Shown here one piece after another: positions 27,398 to 38,110 of a stretch of DNA of 64,000 nucleotides. Each line of letters begins with the position of its first letter. The stretch's first letter is position 1. This DNA comes from Algihabitans sp965233705 (GTDB lineage Bacteria > Pseudomonadota > Alphaproteobacteria > Kiloniellales > DSM-21159). The notes beneath the pieces were generated by a model that was not told where the DNA came from, did no database searches, and was given only the letters and a program-made list of their open reading frames with translations. The DNA is taken from the NCBI GenBank assembly GCA_965233705.1, contig CBDDTF010000002.1:1-64000 (forward strand). Direction: 5' to 3'. The position numbers were made by a program, and so were the translations under genes.

Positions 27398-28780
27398 ATG
27401 TCCGCACCGCCGCAGGAAAAAGGCGCGCCGATCGAGTCCAAGGCGCAGCTCGTCGAGTACCTCGAGGCCGGCTGCAAGCCGGCCGTCGACTGGCGCATCG
27501 GCACCGAGCACGAGAAGTTCGCCTTCGACCAGGAGAGCCTGAAGCCGCTGCCCTACGAGGACCCGGCCGGCGGCGCCAGGTCGATCCGCAGCATTCTGGA
27601 GGGACTGGTCGAACGCTTCGGCTGGATTCCGGTCACCGAGGGCGGCAAGCCGATCGCCCTGACCAAGAACGGCTGCAACATCACCCTGGAGCCGGGCGGC
27701 CAGGTCGAGCTGTCGGGCGCGCCGCTGGAGACCATCCACCAGACCTGCGACGAGGTGCACACCCACCTCTACCAGGTGAAGGAGGTCTGCGGACCGCTGG
27801 GCATCGGCATGATCGGCCAGGGCTTCGCGCCGACCTGGACGCGCGCCGAGATGCCCTGGATGCCCAAGGGCCGCTACGGGATCATGAAGGCCTACATGCC
27901 CAAGAAGGGGCGGCTCGGCCTGGACATGATGCTGCGCACCTGCACCGTGCAGACCAACCTGGACTTCGCCAGCGAGGCCGACATGGTGCGCAAGTTCCGC
28001 GTCTCCCTGGCGCTGCAGCCGGTGGCCACGGCGCTGTTCGCCAACTCGCCCTTTCTGGAGGGCCGGCCGAGCGGCTACCTCAGCTACCGCAGCCACATCT
28101 GGACCGACACCGATCCCGACCGCACCGGCGTGCCGCAGTTCGTGTTCGAGGACGGCATGGGCTTCGAGCGCTACGTCGACTACGTGCTCGACGTGCCGAT
28201 GTACTTCGTCTACCGCGACGGCCGCTATCTCGACGCCTCGGGCCAGTCGTTCCGCGACTTCCTGGCCGGCCGCCTGCCCGCGCTGCCGGGCGAGACGCCG
28301 TTTCTCAGCGACTGGGCCGACCACCTCACCACCCTCTTCCCCGAGGTGCGGCTGAAGCGCTTCCTGGAGATGCGCGGCGCCGACGGCGGGCCCTGGAAGC
28401 GGCTCTGCGCCCTGCCCGCGCTCTGGGTCGGCCTGCTCTACCACCAGCCGGCGCTGGACGCGGCGGCCGACCTGATCGCCGACTGGACGGCCGAGGAGCA
28501 CCAGCGCCTGCGCGACGAGGTGCCGCGCCTGGGCCTGGCCACGCCGGCGCCCGGCGGCGGCACCCTGCGCGAGCTGGCCGGCCGGGTTCTGGAGATCTCC
28601 GCCGCCGGCCTCAAGGGGCGCGCCCGGCTGGACTCCGCCGGCGAGAGCGAGGTTCACTTCCTGAATACGCTGCGCGAGATCGTCGATTCGGGCCGCAGCC
28701 CGGCGGAGCGCAAGCTGGAGGCCTTCCACGGCCGCTGGCAGGGTGAGCTGGCGCCGCTGTTCCGCGAGTTCGCCTACTGA
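27398..28780 (+). CDS. gshA: Glutamate-cysteine ligase, plant/alphaproteobacterial type
   Basis: First enzyme of glutathione synthesis (460 aa), joining glutamate and cysteine. It belongs to the GCS2-like class shared by alphaproteobacteria and plants. The landmarks are WRIGTEHEKFAF, ITLEPGGQVELSGAPLETIHQTC, MIGQGFAPTW, and the central MLRTCTVQTNLDF followed by FANSPFLEGRPSG. The length fits the class. It is the only long gene on this stretch of the plus strand and leads on to a small membrane protein gene 60 bp away. The gene for glutathione synthetase is not in the window. Confidence 0.95.
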   Translation: MSAPPQEKGAPIESKAQLVEYLEAGCKPAVDWRIGTEHEKFAFDQESLKPLPYEDPAGGARSIRSILEGLVERFGWIPVTEGGKPIALTKNGCNITLEPGGQVELSGAPLETIHQTCDEVHTHLYQVKEVCGPLGIGMIGQGFAPTWTRAEMPWMPKGRYGIMKAYMPKKGRLGLDMMLRTCTVQTNLDFASEADMVRKFRVSLALQPVATALFANSPFLEGRPSGYLSYRSHIWTDTDPDRTGVPQFVFEDGMGFERYVDYVLDVPMYFVYRDGRYLDASGQSFRDFLAGRLPALPGETPFLSDWADHLTTLFPEVRLKRFLEMRGADGGPWKRLCALPALWVGLLYHQPALDAAADLIADWTAEEHQRLRDEVPRLGLATPAPGGGTLRELAGRVLEISAAGLKGRARLDSAGESEVHFLNTLREIVDSGRSPAERKLEAFHGRWQGELAPLFREFAY

Positions 28781-28789
28781 CGGCGCGGG

Positions 28790-28821
<32 letters not shown>

Positions 28822-28840
28822 AGATGGGGAGGCTGAGGCG

Positions 28841-29047
28841 ATGCGCCCGCAGGACAAGACCTGGCTGAAGGAGTGGGCGCCCAAGATCGCCGGCGTCGCC
28901 TACCTGCTGAGCGTTCTGGCCTTCATGGGCAGCCACGTCCGCCCCGGCTCGATCGACAGCCTGCTGTTCGCCCTGCGCATGGGCATCCTGCCCGCCCTGC
29001 TCGGCAGCGCCGTGGTGCTGGCCATCATGTACCTGCGCCGCCGCTAG
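28841..29047 (+). CDS. Small two-helix membrane protein
   Basis: Not recognised (68 aa). Two hydrophobic segments, about residues 15-31 and 41-62, with a short loop of HVRPGSID between, and a RRR end. A GGGGAGG lies about 10 bp before the ATG. A short GAC/GGC repeat precedes it (about 28792-28812). Its stop codon TAG (29045-29047) is the first three bases of a palindrome. Co-transcription with gshA is plausible from the 60-bp spacing. Confidence 0.65.
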   Translation: MRPQDKTWLKEWAPKIAGVAYLLSVLAFMGSHVRPGSIDSLLFALRMGILPALLGSAVVLAIMYLRRR

Positions 29048-29180
29048 AGTGATTTGCGACCGTTCAGACGCGCGTCAGCGCGTCCGCCGGTCGCGAAAAA
29101 TCACTCCAACCCTATGGTGTTAGAGCAGATGCCGACCTAAGCGACCCGCCTTGGCGAGTCGCCAAGTCGGAGAGCATCAC
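29045..29180. repeat. TAG-capped palindrome pair (locus 4)
   Basis: The first unit (29045-29108) reads TAGAGTGATTTGCGACCG...CGGTCGCGAAAAATCACT, the same core type as loci 2 and 6. The linker CCAACCCTATGGTGT follows. The second unit (29121-29180) begins TAGAGCAGATGCCGACC and ends AGAGCATCAC, resembling the unit at 15043-15106. The first TAG is the stop codon of the small membrane protein. Confidence 0.85.
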
Positions 29181-29377
29181 GCCAAGTCTCTGGGTTCGTG
29201 CGGTTCTTGCCCGACCGGCGCCCCCGGAAAAGGGGAGAGCCGCGGTTGGGGGCCGCGGCTCTGGGTAAGATGGGTTCCCGATGTGAGAACTAACGTCTTG
29301 GGGAAGGGCTAGTGAGACCAATTTAGGCGCTGAAGTCTTAAGGCCGCCTTAACGCGCCGCGCCGGCGGCGATTTTTT
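29181..29377 (+). ncRNA. Structured leader or small RNA ending in a terminator before the RidA gene
   Basis: This stretch holds a 10-bp hairpin AGAGCCGCGG/CCGCGGCTCT near 29236-29263, then less GC-rich sequence unlike the rest of the window. A 15-bp palindrome TTAAGGCCGCCTTAA sits at 29338-29352. It ends with a 6-bp stem CGCCGC/GCGGCG and TTTTTT (29355-29377). GCCGCC in the 29338 palindrome can also pair with the terminator's GGCGGC, so two folds exclude each other. It may be a cis-acting leader or a separate small RNA. No known RNA family was recognised. Confidence 0.4.
29355..29377 (+). terminator. Intrinsic terminator 26 bp before the RidA-like start
   Basis: Stem CGCCGC (29355-29360), loop GCCG, stem GCGGCG (29365-29370), then A and six T (29372-29377). 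The next gene starts at 29404 with its ribosome site at about 29391, which leaves no room for a promoter in between. Confidence 0.6.
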
Positions 29378-29403
29378 CTGCGACCCCACGAGAGGAGCCG
29401 GGC

Positions 29404-29799
29404 ATGCCCGCCACCCTGCATCCCACCTACACCCCCGAGGGCGCGCCCAAGCCCTTCTCCGCCTACAGCGCAATGGTGGAGATCCCGGCCGGGCGGCGCT
29501 GCTTTCACGTCTCCGGCCAGGTCGGCGTGCATCCCGACGGCCGCCTGCCCGGCGACGGCGAGGCGCAGATGCGCCAGGCCTGGCTGAACGTCCTGGCCGT
29601 GCTGGAGGGCGCCGGGCTGGGCCCGGAGCACCTGGTCAAGGTGGTCGCCTACATCACCGATCCGGCCCTGGTCGGCGCCTTCCGCACCCAGCGCGACGCG
29701 CTGCTCGGCGGCGCCGAGCCGGCCTCCACCCTGGTCGGCGTCGCCTTCCTGGCGCAGCCCGCCTGGCAGGTCGAGATCGAGGCGGTCGCCGCCCTCTGA
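29404..29799 (+). CDS. RidA/YjgF-family protein lacking the catalytic arginine
   Basis: Rid-superfamily protein (131 aa): FSAYSAMVEI, VSGQVGVHPDGRLP, MRQAWLNVLAVLEGAGL and VKVVAYITD are the usual core. True RidA deaminates reactive enamines or imines with an arginine in a PAR motif near residue 105. Here that position is Pro106-Ala107-Ser108, so imine deaminase activity is not expected. It belongs to one of the Rid groups of unknown function. GAGAGGAG lies 8 bp upstream. A terminator sits just before the gene, so it may be controlled by readthrough. Confidence 0.85.
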   Translation: MPATLHPTYTPEGAPKPFSAYSAMVEIPAGRRCFHVSGQVGVHPDGRLPGDGEAQMRQAWLNVLAVLEGAGLGPEHLVKVVAYITDPALVGAFRTQRDALLGGAEPASTLVGVAFLAQPAWQVEIEAVAAL

Positions 29800-29827
29800 C
29801 TCCGCCGCCCCCTGACTCAACCACCCG

Positions 29828-29886
29828 GAGCGAGTTGTGGCCGGCGGACGCACCCACGCGAGTCCAGAGGGTCGCACATCGCCCTG
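29828..29886. repeat. Degenerate palindrome of the dispersed family (locus 5)
   Basis: The stretch reads on the minus strand AGGGCGATGTGCGACC ... TCTGGACTCGCG ... GCGTCCGCCGGCC. It shares the GATGTGCGACC and GGCGGACGC parts of the family but has lost the TAGAG ends. It lies between the RidA-like gene and the clpB promoter. Confidence 0.55.
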
Positions 29887-30012
29887 GGCCTCCTGACAGG
29901 GAGACGGGGCGGCGGTACGAAAAGCTGCCCCCGCGGGCGGCCTCGGCCCTGCAGCGATCCCTCGTGCCTTGCGCCGGGCGCCCGCGGCCCGGCGCGCCAA
30001 GGGTCTGACCCT

Positions 30013-30040
30013 CTTGTGTCATTTTAGCCACACCCCATAT
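30013..30040 (+). promoter_or_regulatory. Heat-shock (sigma-32) promoter of clpB
   Basis: CTTGTGT (30013-30019), a 13-bp spacer, and CCCCATAT (30033-30040) match the sigma-32 consensus CTTGAAA-N11-16-CCCCATNT very closely. It lies about 160 bp upstream of clpB, a classical RpoH target. Confidence 0.85.
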
Positions 30041-30201
30041 GCAAAGCGGCAGCCCGGCGGTGCGGTGACGCACATCAAGGGCGGCGGCGGGAGGCGCCGC
30101 TACTCTTCTGGGCCTCCCGCGCTTTCACCGACGGGCCATCCGTCACCCGACAGCATCGTCGATCGCGGGCTCGCACGAGCCGTGAACGAAGAGGGCAGAG
30201 C

Positions 30202-32799
<2,598 letters not shown>

Positions 32800-32892
32800 C
32801 CCGGCCGCGGGTCGCGCGGCGGCGCGTTGCTCGTCCCGGGCGCGCCGCCGCCCCTGGCCTGCGCCGGCCCGGGTGCGTTAGCATCGTCCGCG

Positions 32893-33987
32893 ATGAACGA
32901 GGCGGATGCAGTCTTCGAGCAGGCGTCGGCGGCCCTGGCCGCCGGCGACGCGACGGCGGCCGAGGCGGGCTATGCCCGCCTGCTGGCGGCCAACCCCCAG
33001 CACATCGCCGCCCTGCGCGGCCTCGCCGCGGCGCTGAAGGCGCAGGACCGCGGCGCGGAGGCGGCCGACCAGCAGGCCCTGGCCGACGCGCTGGAGGCCG
33101 ACGCCGTGGCGACCAGCGCCGGCGAGCTGCTGCGGGCCGGCCGCCTGGAGCTGGCCGAGAACAGCTTCCGCAAGGCCCTGGCGATCGACCCCGACAGCAC
33201 CGCCGCGCACAAGGGCCTCGGCGACCTCGCGCGCCTGCGCGGCGCCTTCGCCCAGGCGCTGGAGCACTACCGCGCGGCGCTGGCGGTCAATCCGGACTTC
33301 CTGCAGGCCCGCGCCGCCGCCGGCGCGCTCGACGGCCGGCCGCTGGCCGCCCCGCCGGCCGGCCTGACCCTGGCCGTGCCCTTCGTGCATCGCCGCGAGT
33401 TCCTGCCCCGGGCCTGGCGGGACACGGCCTTCGCCTACGGCCTGGAGCACCTGGGCGAAATGCAGGACGCCACGGTGGTCGAGGACGGCGACCATCAGGT
33501 GCAGGCCCAGTCGCGCCAGGCCCGGCTGCTCTACGAGCCGCCGGAGATCATCGCCTGGTTCCTGCCGCGCATCGAGGCGGCGCTGCCGGAGGTCTTCGCG
33601 CCGCTGGGCGTCGCGCCCTTCACGCCGACGCGCATCGAGCTGCAGATGACCCTGCACAGCGGCGGCCACTTCTACCGCGCCCACCGCGACGTCTCCGGCC
33701 CGGAGGAGGCGCGCAGCGAGATCGACAGCCGGCGCATTTCCTTCGTCTACTACATGAGCCGCCGGCCGCGCCCCTTCCGGGGCGGCGAGCTGCGGCTCTA
33801 CGACAGCGACCTGGGCGGCTGGCGCTTCTGGGAGGAGCAGATCTGGTCGCGCATCGAGCCGGACGACAACTCCATCGTCTTCTTCCCCAGCGCCGCCATG
33901 CACGAGGTCTGTCCGGTCGAGCTGGACAGCGACGACCCGGCCGACGGCCGCCTGACGCTCAACGGCTGGGTGCACGGCCCGGCGTAG
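32893..33987 (+). CDS. TPR-containing 2OG-Fe(II) oxygenase (prolyl hydroxylase-like)
   Basis: Protein of 364 aa in two parts. Residues about 1-155 are TPR repeats (AENSFRKALAIDPDS, ALEHYRAALAVNPDF). The rest is a 2OG-FeII_Oxy_3 domain with iron ligands His264-Arg-Asp266 (FYRAHRDVS) and His337 (AAMHEV), plus Arg353 for 2-oxoglutarate. It may hydroxylate a protein held by the TPRs; the target is unknown. TTAGCAT lies 10 bp ahead of the ATG, so the mRNA may be nearly leaderless. A TTG frame from 32827 is Pro/Ala-rich and was not used. Confidence 0.85.
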   Translation: MNEADAVFEQASAALAAGDATAAEAGYARLLAANPQHIAALRGLAAALKAQDRGAEAADQQALADALEADAVATSAGELLRAGRLELAENSFRKALAIDPDSTAAHKGLGDLARLRGAFAQALEHYRAALAVNPDFLQARAAAGALDGRPLAAPPAGLTLAVPFVHRREFLPRAWRDTAFAYGLEHLGEMQDATVVEDGDHQVQAQSRQARLLYEPPEIIAWFLPRIEAALPEVFAPLGVAPFTPTRIELQMTLHSGGHFYRAHRDVSGPEEARSEIDSRRISFVYYMSRRPRPFRGGELRLYDSDLGGWRFWEEQIWSRIEPDDNSIVFFPSAAMHEVCPVELDSDDPADGRLTLNGWVHGPA

Positions 33988-34069
33988 GCGGGACCACGCC
34001 AGCGGGGGGCTCCGGCCAGGGGGGCTCCAGCCAGGGGGCCCCAGGCGGGGGGCCCCAGGCGGGGCGGCG
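33988..34069. repeat. G-rich imperfect tandem repeat
   Basis: Between the convergent oxygenase and GST genes, units of GGGGGCTCCRGCCAG and GGGGGCCCCAGGC type repeat four or five times at 33995-34065, each followed by small variations. The tract may act as a structural terminator, with G-rich stems on either strand. Confidence 0.55.
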
Positions 34070-34972
34070 CTAAAAGCCGGGCAGGCCGCCGCGCATCCAC
34101 ATCCAGAGACCGAGACCGGCCAGCAGGGCCGCCAGCAGCAGCCGCAGCAGCGGCGCCCAGGCCCCGCGCAGGCCGAGGCCGAGCAGGGTGAAGATCCCCG
34201 GCCGGGGCCGCACCCCCGCCTTGGCCAGGCTCGGCCGCGCGCGCAGCCGCGCCCAGTAGGCCGCGACCGCCGGCCGCGCCCCGTCGCGCCAGAGGCCGGC
34301 GTAGCCGAGCCCCTCCAGCCGCGCCAGCAGCGCCGCCCAGAAGATATCGGCGAGATTGACCTGCGCCCCGGTCAGAAAGGGACGGTGCGCCAGGGCCGCC
34401 TCGGCCCGGTCGAGCGTCACCTCGAGCTGGCGCTCGGCGGCGCCGACCCGCTCGGGCCGCGTCAGATCCCGCGCCAGGCGAGCCACCGCCTCCCCCTCCT
34501 CGGCGTAGCGCGGCGCCAGCGCCGGGTTGGCCGCCGCCCGATCCTCCAGCCGGCGATAGCGCCGCTTCAGGTGCCAGCGCCCCAGGCGCGGAAAGCGGGC
34601 ATAACCGAGCAGCTCCAGCGGCAATGCCTGGACCAGATCGATCCAGGGCTGCGCCTCGTCGCGATGGTCGAGCAGCGGACCGACGAAGGCGCCGTCGACG
34701 TAGCGGCAAACCGCCTCGGCCCCGGCCGGACAGCGGGTGCCGTGGCGCAGCACCGGCAGCGTCAGGTCGGGGCTGAGCGCCAGGAACCAGGGGTCGTAGA
34801 GGTCGAGGCCGAGCAGCGGGTCGAGCCGCCGGCGGCGCCAGCGCAGGCCCTTCTCCACCAGGCAGAGCCGCGCCACCTGGCAGGCGAAGGACAGCGGATG
34901 CTCGTAGAGCTGCGGGACCTCAGGGCGGGGAGTGCCGGGAGGGCGGGGAGTGCCGGGGGCGCTGCGGGCCAT
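34070..34972 (-). CDS. GST-fold protein with C-terminal membrane anchor
   Basis: Glutathione S-transferase-like protein (300 aa). A thioredoxin-like N domain (about 20-100: YEHPLSFACQVARLCLVEKG ... LTLPVLRHG) precedes an alpha-helical C domain (about 110-245, with FLTGAQVNLADIFWAALLARL). The last 30 residues hold one hydrophobic helix, LLRLLLAALLAGLGLWMWM, which would anchor it to the inner membrane. The layout is like eukaryotic GDAP1. The N-terminus carries a doubled 18-bp repeat coding PGTPRP. Whether it binds glutathione is uncertain. Confidence 0.8.
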   Translation of the reverse strand: MARSAPGTPRPPGTPRPEVPQLYEHPLSFACQVARLCLVEKGLRWRRRRLDPLLGLDLYDPWFLALSPDLTLPVLRHGTRCPAGAEAVCRYVDGAFVGPLLDHRDEAQPWIDLVQALPLELLGYARFPRLGRWHLKRRYRRLEDRAAANPALAPRYAEEGEAVARLARDLTRPERVGAAERQLEVTLDRAEAALAHRPFLTGAQVNLADIFWAALLARLEGLGYAGLWRDGARPAVAAYWARLRARPSLAKAGVRPRPGIFTLLGLGLRGAWAPLLRLLLAALLAGLGLWMWMRGGLPGF

Positions 34973-34982
34973 GGGCGCGACC

Positions 34983-35942
34983 TTAACGGCCGGTCGGCGG
35001 AAACACCAGATTGAGCGCGTCGGGCAGCACCCGCACCTCGGCCGGCAGGGCGGCGATGATGTCGCCGTCGCCCTGCAGCGGGTCCTCCGGCGGCCCCTGG
35101 ATGCGCACCTGCCGCCCCTCGACGACGCGAAAGTCGGACAGGCGCGGCAGCAGCCCCAGCACCAGGGCGGCGGCGTACTTCAGCGCCGCCAGCCGGCCCG
35201 GCGTGTCGAACAGGCAGACCTGCAGGCTGCCCTGCTCCAGCCGCGCCCGCGGCGCGATCACGAAGCCGCCGCCGTAGTGGCGGGCGTTGGCGGCCACCGC
35301 CGAGGCGACCTCCTGCGCCACGCCGTCGATCTCGACGCGATAGGCGGGAAAGCCGAAGCGGCCGACCTGGCGCAGCGTCTCGTAGACGTAGGCGCCCTTG
35401 CCCAGGCGCCGCTTCAGCCCCTTGCCGACCTGCGCGACCACATGCGCGTCGAAGCCGACGCCGGCCATCAGGGCGAAGCGGCGACCGTTGGCCTCGCCCA
35501 GGGCGACGGGCCGTGCCGGCCCCGCCAGGATCGTGTGCGCCACCCGCGCCGGACGCACCGCCAGGCCGAGCTCGCGCGCCAGCACATTGGCGGTGCCCAG
35601 CGGCAGCAGCGCCAAGGGCGTGGTGCCGCCGCCCAGCGGGTTGCGGCCCAGACCGTTGAGCACCTCGTTGATCGTGCCGTCGCCGCCGGCCACCACCAGG
35701 CGGTCGCAAGCGCCGGGCGCCAGCGTCGCCGCGAAGTCCTCGGCATCGCCGCGCCGGCCGGTCGGCCGCTCCACCACCGCGACGCCGGCCCGCCGCAGGC
35801 GGTCGAGCACGGCGCGGTAGCGCTGGCGCCGGGCGCCGCCGGCGGTGGGATTGAAGATCACCTGCACGCAGCGCACCGCCGGCACCCCGGGGGGAACCGC
35901 GGCAGCCCCGCCGCGGGCCGGGGACAGGGTGTCGAACGCCAT
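34983..35942 (-). CDS. Diacylglycerol/lipid kinase (YegS/DagK family)
   Basis: Lipid kinase (319 aa) of the soluble DAGK catalytic family, which phosphorylates diacylglycerol or related lipids. It has VIFNPTAGG near the start, the nucleotide-binding VAGGDGTINEVLNGL and LLPLGTANVLARELG, and a C-terminal PLQGDGDIIAALP typical of YegS-like proteins. A GTG at 35957 is an alternative start that adds five residues; neither has a clear ribosome site. It lies 10 bp upstream of the anchored GST gene on the same strand, so the two are likely co-transcribed. Confidence 0.9.
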   Translation of the reverse strand: MAFDTLSPARGGAAAVPPGVPAVRCVQVIFNPTAGGARRQRYRAVLDRLRRAGVAVVERPTGRRGDAEDFAATLAPGACDRLVVAGGDGTINEVLNGLGRNPLGGGTTPLALLPLGTANVLARELGLAVRPARVAHTILAGPARPVALGEANGRRFALMAGVGFDAHVVAQVGKGLKRRLGKGAYVYETLRQVGRFGFPAYRVEIDGVAQEVASAVAANARHYGGGFVIAPRARLEQGSLQVCLFDTPGRLAALKYAAALVLGLLPRLSDFRVVEGRQVRIQGPPEDPLQGDGDIIAALPAEVRVLPDALNLVFPPTGR

Positions 35943-36206
35943 CTCAGGGCCGCTCACGACAAGTATTCACTTCGCTTTCCGTGACAACATCTTGGCAGCA
36001 CCCCAGTCGTTTCAATCCGGTTACGCTATCGTGAATTTTCAAGGACGCCTCGGCTGAAGAATAGACGCAGATCTCCATATATTGTTATACGCCCGACGAC
36101 AACAAAAGACCGGCACGCCCCGAAGTTCGACCCCGGGCGCGCCCCCGTCACGACGACTCCGCCCCAGGAGTTCATCCGCCCAGGAGTTCAGGAGCGAGGG
36201 CAGAGG

Positions 36207-37088
36207 ATGCACGGAACGCTCGGCCCCCGGCGGTATCGCGCCATCTTCATCTCCGACATCCACCTGGGCACGCGCGGCTGCCAGGCCGACTACCTGCTGG
36301 ATTTCCTGCGCCACACCGAGTCGGACTATCTCTACCTGGTCGGGGACATCTTCGACGGCTGGCGGCTGAAGCGCTCCTGGTACTGGCCGCAGGCCCACAA
36401 CGACGTGGTCCAGAAGCTGCTGCGCAAGGCGCGCAAGGGCACCCGGCTGATCTACGTCGCCGGCAACCACGACGAGGCGCTGCGCCACTACACCGGCGTC
36501 CACTTCGGCGGCGTCGAGGTCTGCAACGACCATATCCACGAGACCGCCGACGGCCGGCGCCTGCTGGTGATCCACGGCGACGCCTTCGACGGCGTGGTCA
36601 AGTACGCCAAGTGGCTCGCCCTGCTGGGCGACTGGGCCTACACCTGGATGCTCTGGGCGAACACCTGGTTCAACCGCGCGCGCCGGCTGCTCGGCTTCGG
36701 CTACTGGTCGCTCTCGGCCTACCTGAAGCAGCGGGTCAAGAACGCCGTCCAGTTCATCGACAACTACGAGCAGGCGGTGGTCGAGGAGGCGCGTCGGCGC
36801 GGCGTCGACGGCGTGGTCTGCGGCCACATCCACCACGCCGAGCAGCGCGAGATCGACGGCGTCCTCTACATCAACGACGGCGACTGGGTGGAGAGCTGCA
36901 CGGCCTGCGTCGAGCACGCCGACGGCCGGCTGGAGATCCTCCACTGGGCCGAGCTGCGCAACCTCGATGCCCTGCCCGCGCCGCAGCCGCGGCGGGTGAC
37001 GCAGGCCGAACCGGCGACCGCGGCGCTGCCGCCGGCCAAGGCGCGGGACCGCGCGGGCCGGCGCGCCGACGACCAGGCCGCCGCCTGA
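36207..37088 (+). CDS. UDP-2,3-diacylglucosamine diphosphatase-like phosphoesterase
   Basis: Metallophosphoesterase (293 aa) of the LpxH group, which makes lipid X in lipid A synthesis. It has the five motifs: SDIHLG, GDIFDGW, GNHDEAL, HGDAFD and GHIHH, each in order. The second half is longer than E. coli LpxH. In organisms of this class lipid A usually needs LpxI or an LpxH2-like enzyme, so the exact role is not settled. Its stop overlaps the start of the glycosyltransferase gene by one base (TGATG), so they are coupled. Confidence 0.87.
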   Translation: MHGTLGPRRYRAIFISDIHLGTRGCQADYLLDFLRHTESDYLYLVGDIFDGWRLKRSWYWPQAHNDVVQKLLRKARKGTRLIYVAGNHDEALRHYTGVHFGGVEVCNDHIHETADGRRLLVIHGDAFDGVVKYAKWLALLGDWAYTWMLWANTWFNRARRLLGFGYWSLSAYLKQRVKNAVQFIDNYEQAVVEEARRRGVDGVVCGHIHHAEQREIDGVLYINDGDWVESCTACVEHADGRLEILHWAELRNLDALPAPQPRRVTQAEPATAALPPAKARDRAGRRADDQAAA

Positions 37089-38110
37089 TGCGCATCGCGC
37101 TGGTCACCGACGCCTGGTTCCCGCAGATCAACGGCGTGGTGCGCACCCTCGGCCGGGTGCGCCAGGAGCTGCTGGCGCTGGGGCACGAGATGGCGGTGGT
37201 CTCGCCCGACCTCTTCCGCACCCTACCCTGCCCGACCTATCCGGAGATCCGCCTGGCGGTGACGCCGGGCCGCGCGCTGGCGCGCCGGCTCGACGCCTTT
37301 GCGCCGGAGGCGATCCATCTCGCCACCGAGGGGCCGCTGGGCTGGGCGGCGCGCGCCTACTGCCGGGCGCGCGGGCTGCCCTTCACCACCAGCTACCACA
37401 CCCGCTTTCCCGAATACCTCTCGGCGCGCCTGCCGGTCCCGGAGTCCTGGGGCTATGCCGTCATGCGCCGTTTCCACGGCGCCTCCAGCGGCATCATGGT
37501 CGCCACCCCGGGCCTCAAGCGCGAGCTGGAGGACCGCGGCTTCGCGCGGGTGCGGCCGTGGTCGCGCGGCGTCGACACGGAGCTGTTCCGCCCCCGCGAC
37601 GACCCCGCGCTCGACCTGCCCAAGCCGGTCTACCTCTACGTCGGCCGGGTTGCGGTCGAGAAGAACATCGAGGCCTTCCTGAAGCTGGACCTGCCGGTCG
37701 GCACCAAGCTGGTGGTCGGCGACGGGCCGCAGCGCGCCGCCCTGCAGGCGCGCCACCCCGAGGCGGTCTTCGCCGGTGCCCGGCAGGGCGAGGACCTGGC
37801 CCGCCACTACGCCAGCGCCGACGTCTTCGTCTTTCCCAGCCGCACCGACACCTTCGGCCTGGTCATGCTGGAGGCCGCTGCCAGCGGCCTGCCGGTCGCC
37901 GCCTTCCCGGTGCCGGGCCCGCTCGACGTGGTCGACGGCCACGGCATCGGCGTGCTCGACGAGGACCTGGGCTACGCCATCGCCCGCGCCCTGGCGATCC
38001 CGCCGGAGCGCTGCCGCGCCCACGCGCTCAAGTTCTCCTGGCGTGCCTGCGCCGAGCAGTTCCTGGACAACCTGGCGCCCTTCGGGCCGCAGCGCTGCGC
38101 CGCGGCCTGA
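37088..38110 (+). CDS. GT4-family glycosyltransferase
   Basis: Retaining GT-B glycosyltransferase (340 aa). The N domain opens RIALVTDAWFPQINGVVRTL and the C domain has YVGRVAVEKNIEAFL, GDGPQR and VFPSRTDTFGLVMLEAAASG, which includes the E-x7-E region. It resembles alphaproteobacterial enzymes of the mannosyl- or glucuronosyl-diacylglycerol type, so a glycolipid product is possible. It is coupled to the LpxH-like gene, which places it in envelope-lipid synthesis. Substrate and sugar are not known. Confidence 0.88.
   Translation: MRIALVTDAWFPQINGVVRTLGRVRQELLALGHEMAVVSPDLFRTLPCPTYPEIRLAVTPGRALARRLDAFAPEAIHLATEGPLGWAARAYCRARGLPFTTSYHTRFPEYLSARLPVPESWGYAVMRRFHGASSGIMVATPGLKRELEDRGFARVRPWSRGVDTELFRPRDDPALDLPKPVYLYVGRVAVEKNIEAFLKLDLPVGTKLVVGDGPQRAALQARHPEAVFAGARQGEDLARHYASADVFVFPSRTDTFGLVMLEAAASGLPVAAFPVPGPLDVVDGHGIGVLDEDLGYAIARALAIPPERCRAHALKFSWRACAEQFLDNLAPFGPQRCAAA

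Noticed and set aside
29112..29321. A 69-codon minus-strand frame in the RidA leader region
   Set aside because: Part of it is palindrome repeat; no ribosome site or conserved composition.
29181..29377. 6S RNA, SRP RNA or RNase P RNA at the RidA leader
   Set aside because: None of the conserved motifs of these RNAs was found; the region is left as an unassigned leader or small RNA.
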